Source: Atkinsonella hypoxylon
Taxonomy: Eukaryota > Ascomycota > Sordariomycetes > Hypocreales > Clavicipitaceae
DNA length: 22,240 nt
Direction: 5' to 3'
NCBI GenBank assembly: GCA_000729835.1
Contig: JFHB01000328.1
Coordinates: 1-22,240 of the forward strand
Position numbers and translations under genes: made by a program. The notes below the pieces were generated by a model that saw only the letters and a list, made by a program, of their open reading frames with translations, ran no database searches and was not told the DNA's origin. The stretch's first letter is position 1. Each line of letters opens with the position of its first letter. This document shows, piece after piece, positions 21,401 through 22,240 of the stretch.

Positions 21401-22190
21401 ATTAGAAAGTATAAGTAATTCTATAGGTTATAGTTACTTTTTTACAGTTTAACTAGCTTAAATACCTCTCTATATACTAGCTAGCTATTAACAATAGAAA
21501 CTCCTTAGTAATAAGTATAAGCTTAAACTAAGCAATATATAGATATAATATAGACTTTATCTAGAAGCTTATAGATAAAGAGAAGTCTTAAGTTTTATAT
21601 AAAGAATAAGCTTTAGTGTTCCTTAAATAACTATAAAAGAGTATAAATATTACTTAAGCTGTAATTAACTTTACTTAATAAAGATAATAAAAGCAGTTAA
21701 ATAGAAGCTATAAGCTAGTAAAATAGTATAAGGTAGAGAACTTAGTTTAGCTAATACTCTATTATATTAAAATAAACTACTTAAGTTAGAAACTTAATTA
21801 AGTTATAGTAAAGTATATAGTTATAAATATATTAACACCTTTAACTATAAAATTAGATATTCTACTAGAAATTTACCTAGTTTTCTATATTAACCTTATT
21901 AAGTAAGTAGTAATAAACCTTTTACCTTTTTAGCAGTTAGTAGACTTAAGACCTAGTTCTAAGCTAACTATAATAGATACTAACTTATCCCTTAAGGAAT
22001 ATAGAGTAAAGGAGATTCTAGCTGCTAAAAACGCTTTAAGCTAAAAAAGACACTATTAAGTGCTTATTAAGTAGGTAGAATTTATTTAGCTTATATAGAA
22101 ACTACTAAAAAACTTTCTTAATATAGAGGCACTAGATTAATTTAAGTTATAGTAAAAAGATATTTAATTTAATAATAAGCTTAGTAAAGG
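18480..22190 (+). pseudogene. Gypsy-2 pol remnant (PR-RT-RNase H-IN-chromodomain)
   Basis: It is one continuous frame (codon starts 1 modulo 3). Protease: IDSR (about 18556-18567) for the D-S-G active site, and AYIILGL (about 18766-18786), the conserved ILG block. RT: PLIKETL, FTKLN (about 19459-19473), FRLIKALAIF and the catalytic box YLNNVLIY (19660-19683), where both Asp are now Asn. RNase H: CNYTIYNKKLLVI (about 20218-20256), then LTNYKNLEYF (about 20311-20343). Integrase: LGYLG and YYWNRLF (HHCC zone, about 20908-20970), then ISIDFIIDLLALS (about 21088-21128) with the first catalytic-core Asp kept. The C-terminal chromodomain is listed separately. No frameshift is seen over 3.7 kb despite very many stops. 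Confidence 0.85.
21994..22150 (+). other. Degraded chromodomain at the integrase C-terminus
   Basis: In the pol frame the sequence reads KEYRVKEILAAKNALS, then HY.VLIK.VEF, .KLLKNFLNIEALD. This fits the chromodomain pattern EYEVEEIL...R......YLVKWKGY...TWEP...L.NA..L: two of the Trp positions are now TAG. Chromodomains of fungal chromoviruses bind methylated histone H3 and are thought to steer integration into heterochromatin, consistent with this element sitting in a retroelement nest. Assignment rests on pattern and position only. Confidence 0.7.
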
Positions 22191-22240
22191 TATAATAAAA
22201 TTTTATATAGACTTTAATAATAACTTAATTATCTTTAACT

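Larger units (their letters stand above)
16946..22240 (+). mobile_element. Gypsy-2: chromodomain Ty3/gypsy element, right end outside window
   Basis: It contains gag, protease, RT, RNase H, integrase and chromodomain in the order of fungal chromoviruses. Gag lies in frame 2 (codon starts 2 modulo 3) and protease through chromodomain in frame 1, so the parent probably used a frame change or separate ORFs between gag and pol. It is different from Gypsy-1 in protein sequence and organisation. The 3' LTR is not reached. Mutation is as severe as in Gypsy-1: at 20041-20460 all five surviving CpA/TpG sites are in ACA/GCA (TGT/TGC) context. Confidence 0.85.

Noticed and set aside
1..22240. CRISPR array, bacterial operon, rRNA or tRNA genes
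   Set aside because: No regularly spaced direct repeats, no ribosome-binding-site-led ORFs and no conserved rRNA segments were seen. The content is eukaryotic LTR retroelements.

Overview
The window is a nest of dead LTR retrotransposons with no intact host gene. It most likely comes from an AT-rich, repeat-induced-point-mutation (RIP) compartment of a filamentous ascomycete; I cannot name the species. The reasons are: retroelement protein motifs are recognisable in single unbroken frames over kilobases, yet those frames are full of TAA/TAG where Gln or Trp is expected; TGA and TGG trinucleotides are almost gone from the Gypsy parts; repeat copies differ mainly by C/T and G/A transitions; and RT catalytic Asp codons have become Asn.

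Layout. 1-360: a GC-richer, barely mutated stretch with nested inverted repeats, possibly the LTR end of another element on the minus strand. About 361-3388: Copia-1 (+), 5'-truncated, with the linker-RT-RNase H part of pol, a polypurine tract and a 705-bp 3' LTR. 3389-13987: Gypsy-1 (+), a nearly complete element with two 933-bp LTR segments, gag with a zinc knuckle, protease, RT, RNase H and integrase, all in one frame. 13988-16945: Copia-2 (-), same family as Copia-1, with a 694-bp LTR and the same 5' truncation point. About 16946-22240: Gypsy-2 (+), a chromovirus-type element with gag, protease, RT, RNase H, integrase and a C-terminal chromodomain, running off the right edge.

History as inferred. 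Gypsy-1 is oldest and most mutated. Copia-1 and Copia-2 landed in its left and right LTRs in opposite orientation, so each Copia 3' LTR abuts Gypsy-1 and the two Copias form ~3-kb inverted-repeat arms around a ~10.6-kb core. Both Copias are milder in mutation than the Gypsy elements. No transcription unit here looks capable of making a full protein; the longest open piece is a 130-codon fragment of Copia-1.

The observations I consider most worth following are the trinucleotide specificity of the mutation process (surviving CpA lies almost only in A/G-CA context), the common truncation point of the inverted Copia pair, the sharply GC-richer hairpin island inside the Gypsy-1 leader, and the unexplained ~1.5 kb between the Gypsy-1 integrase and its 3' LTR. 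I did not find a convincing new biological system beyond these.
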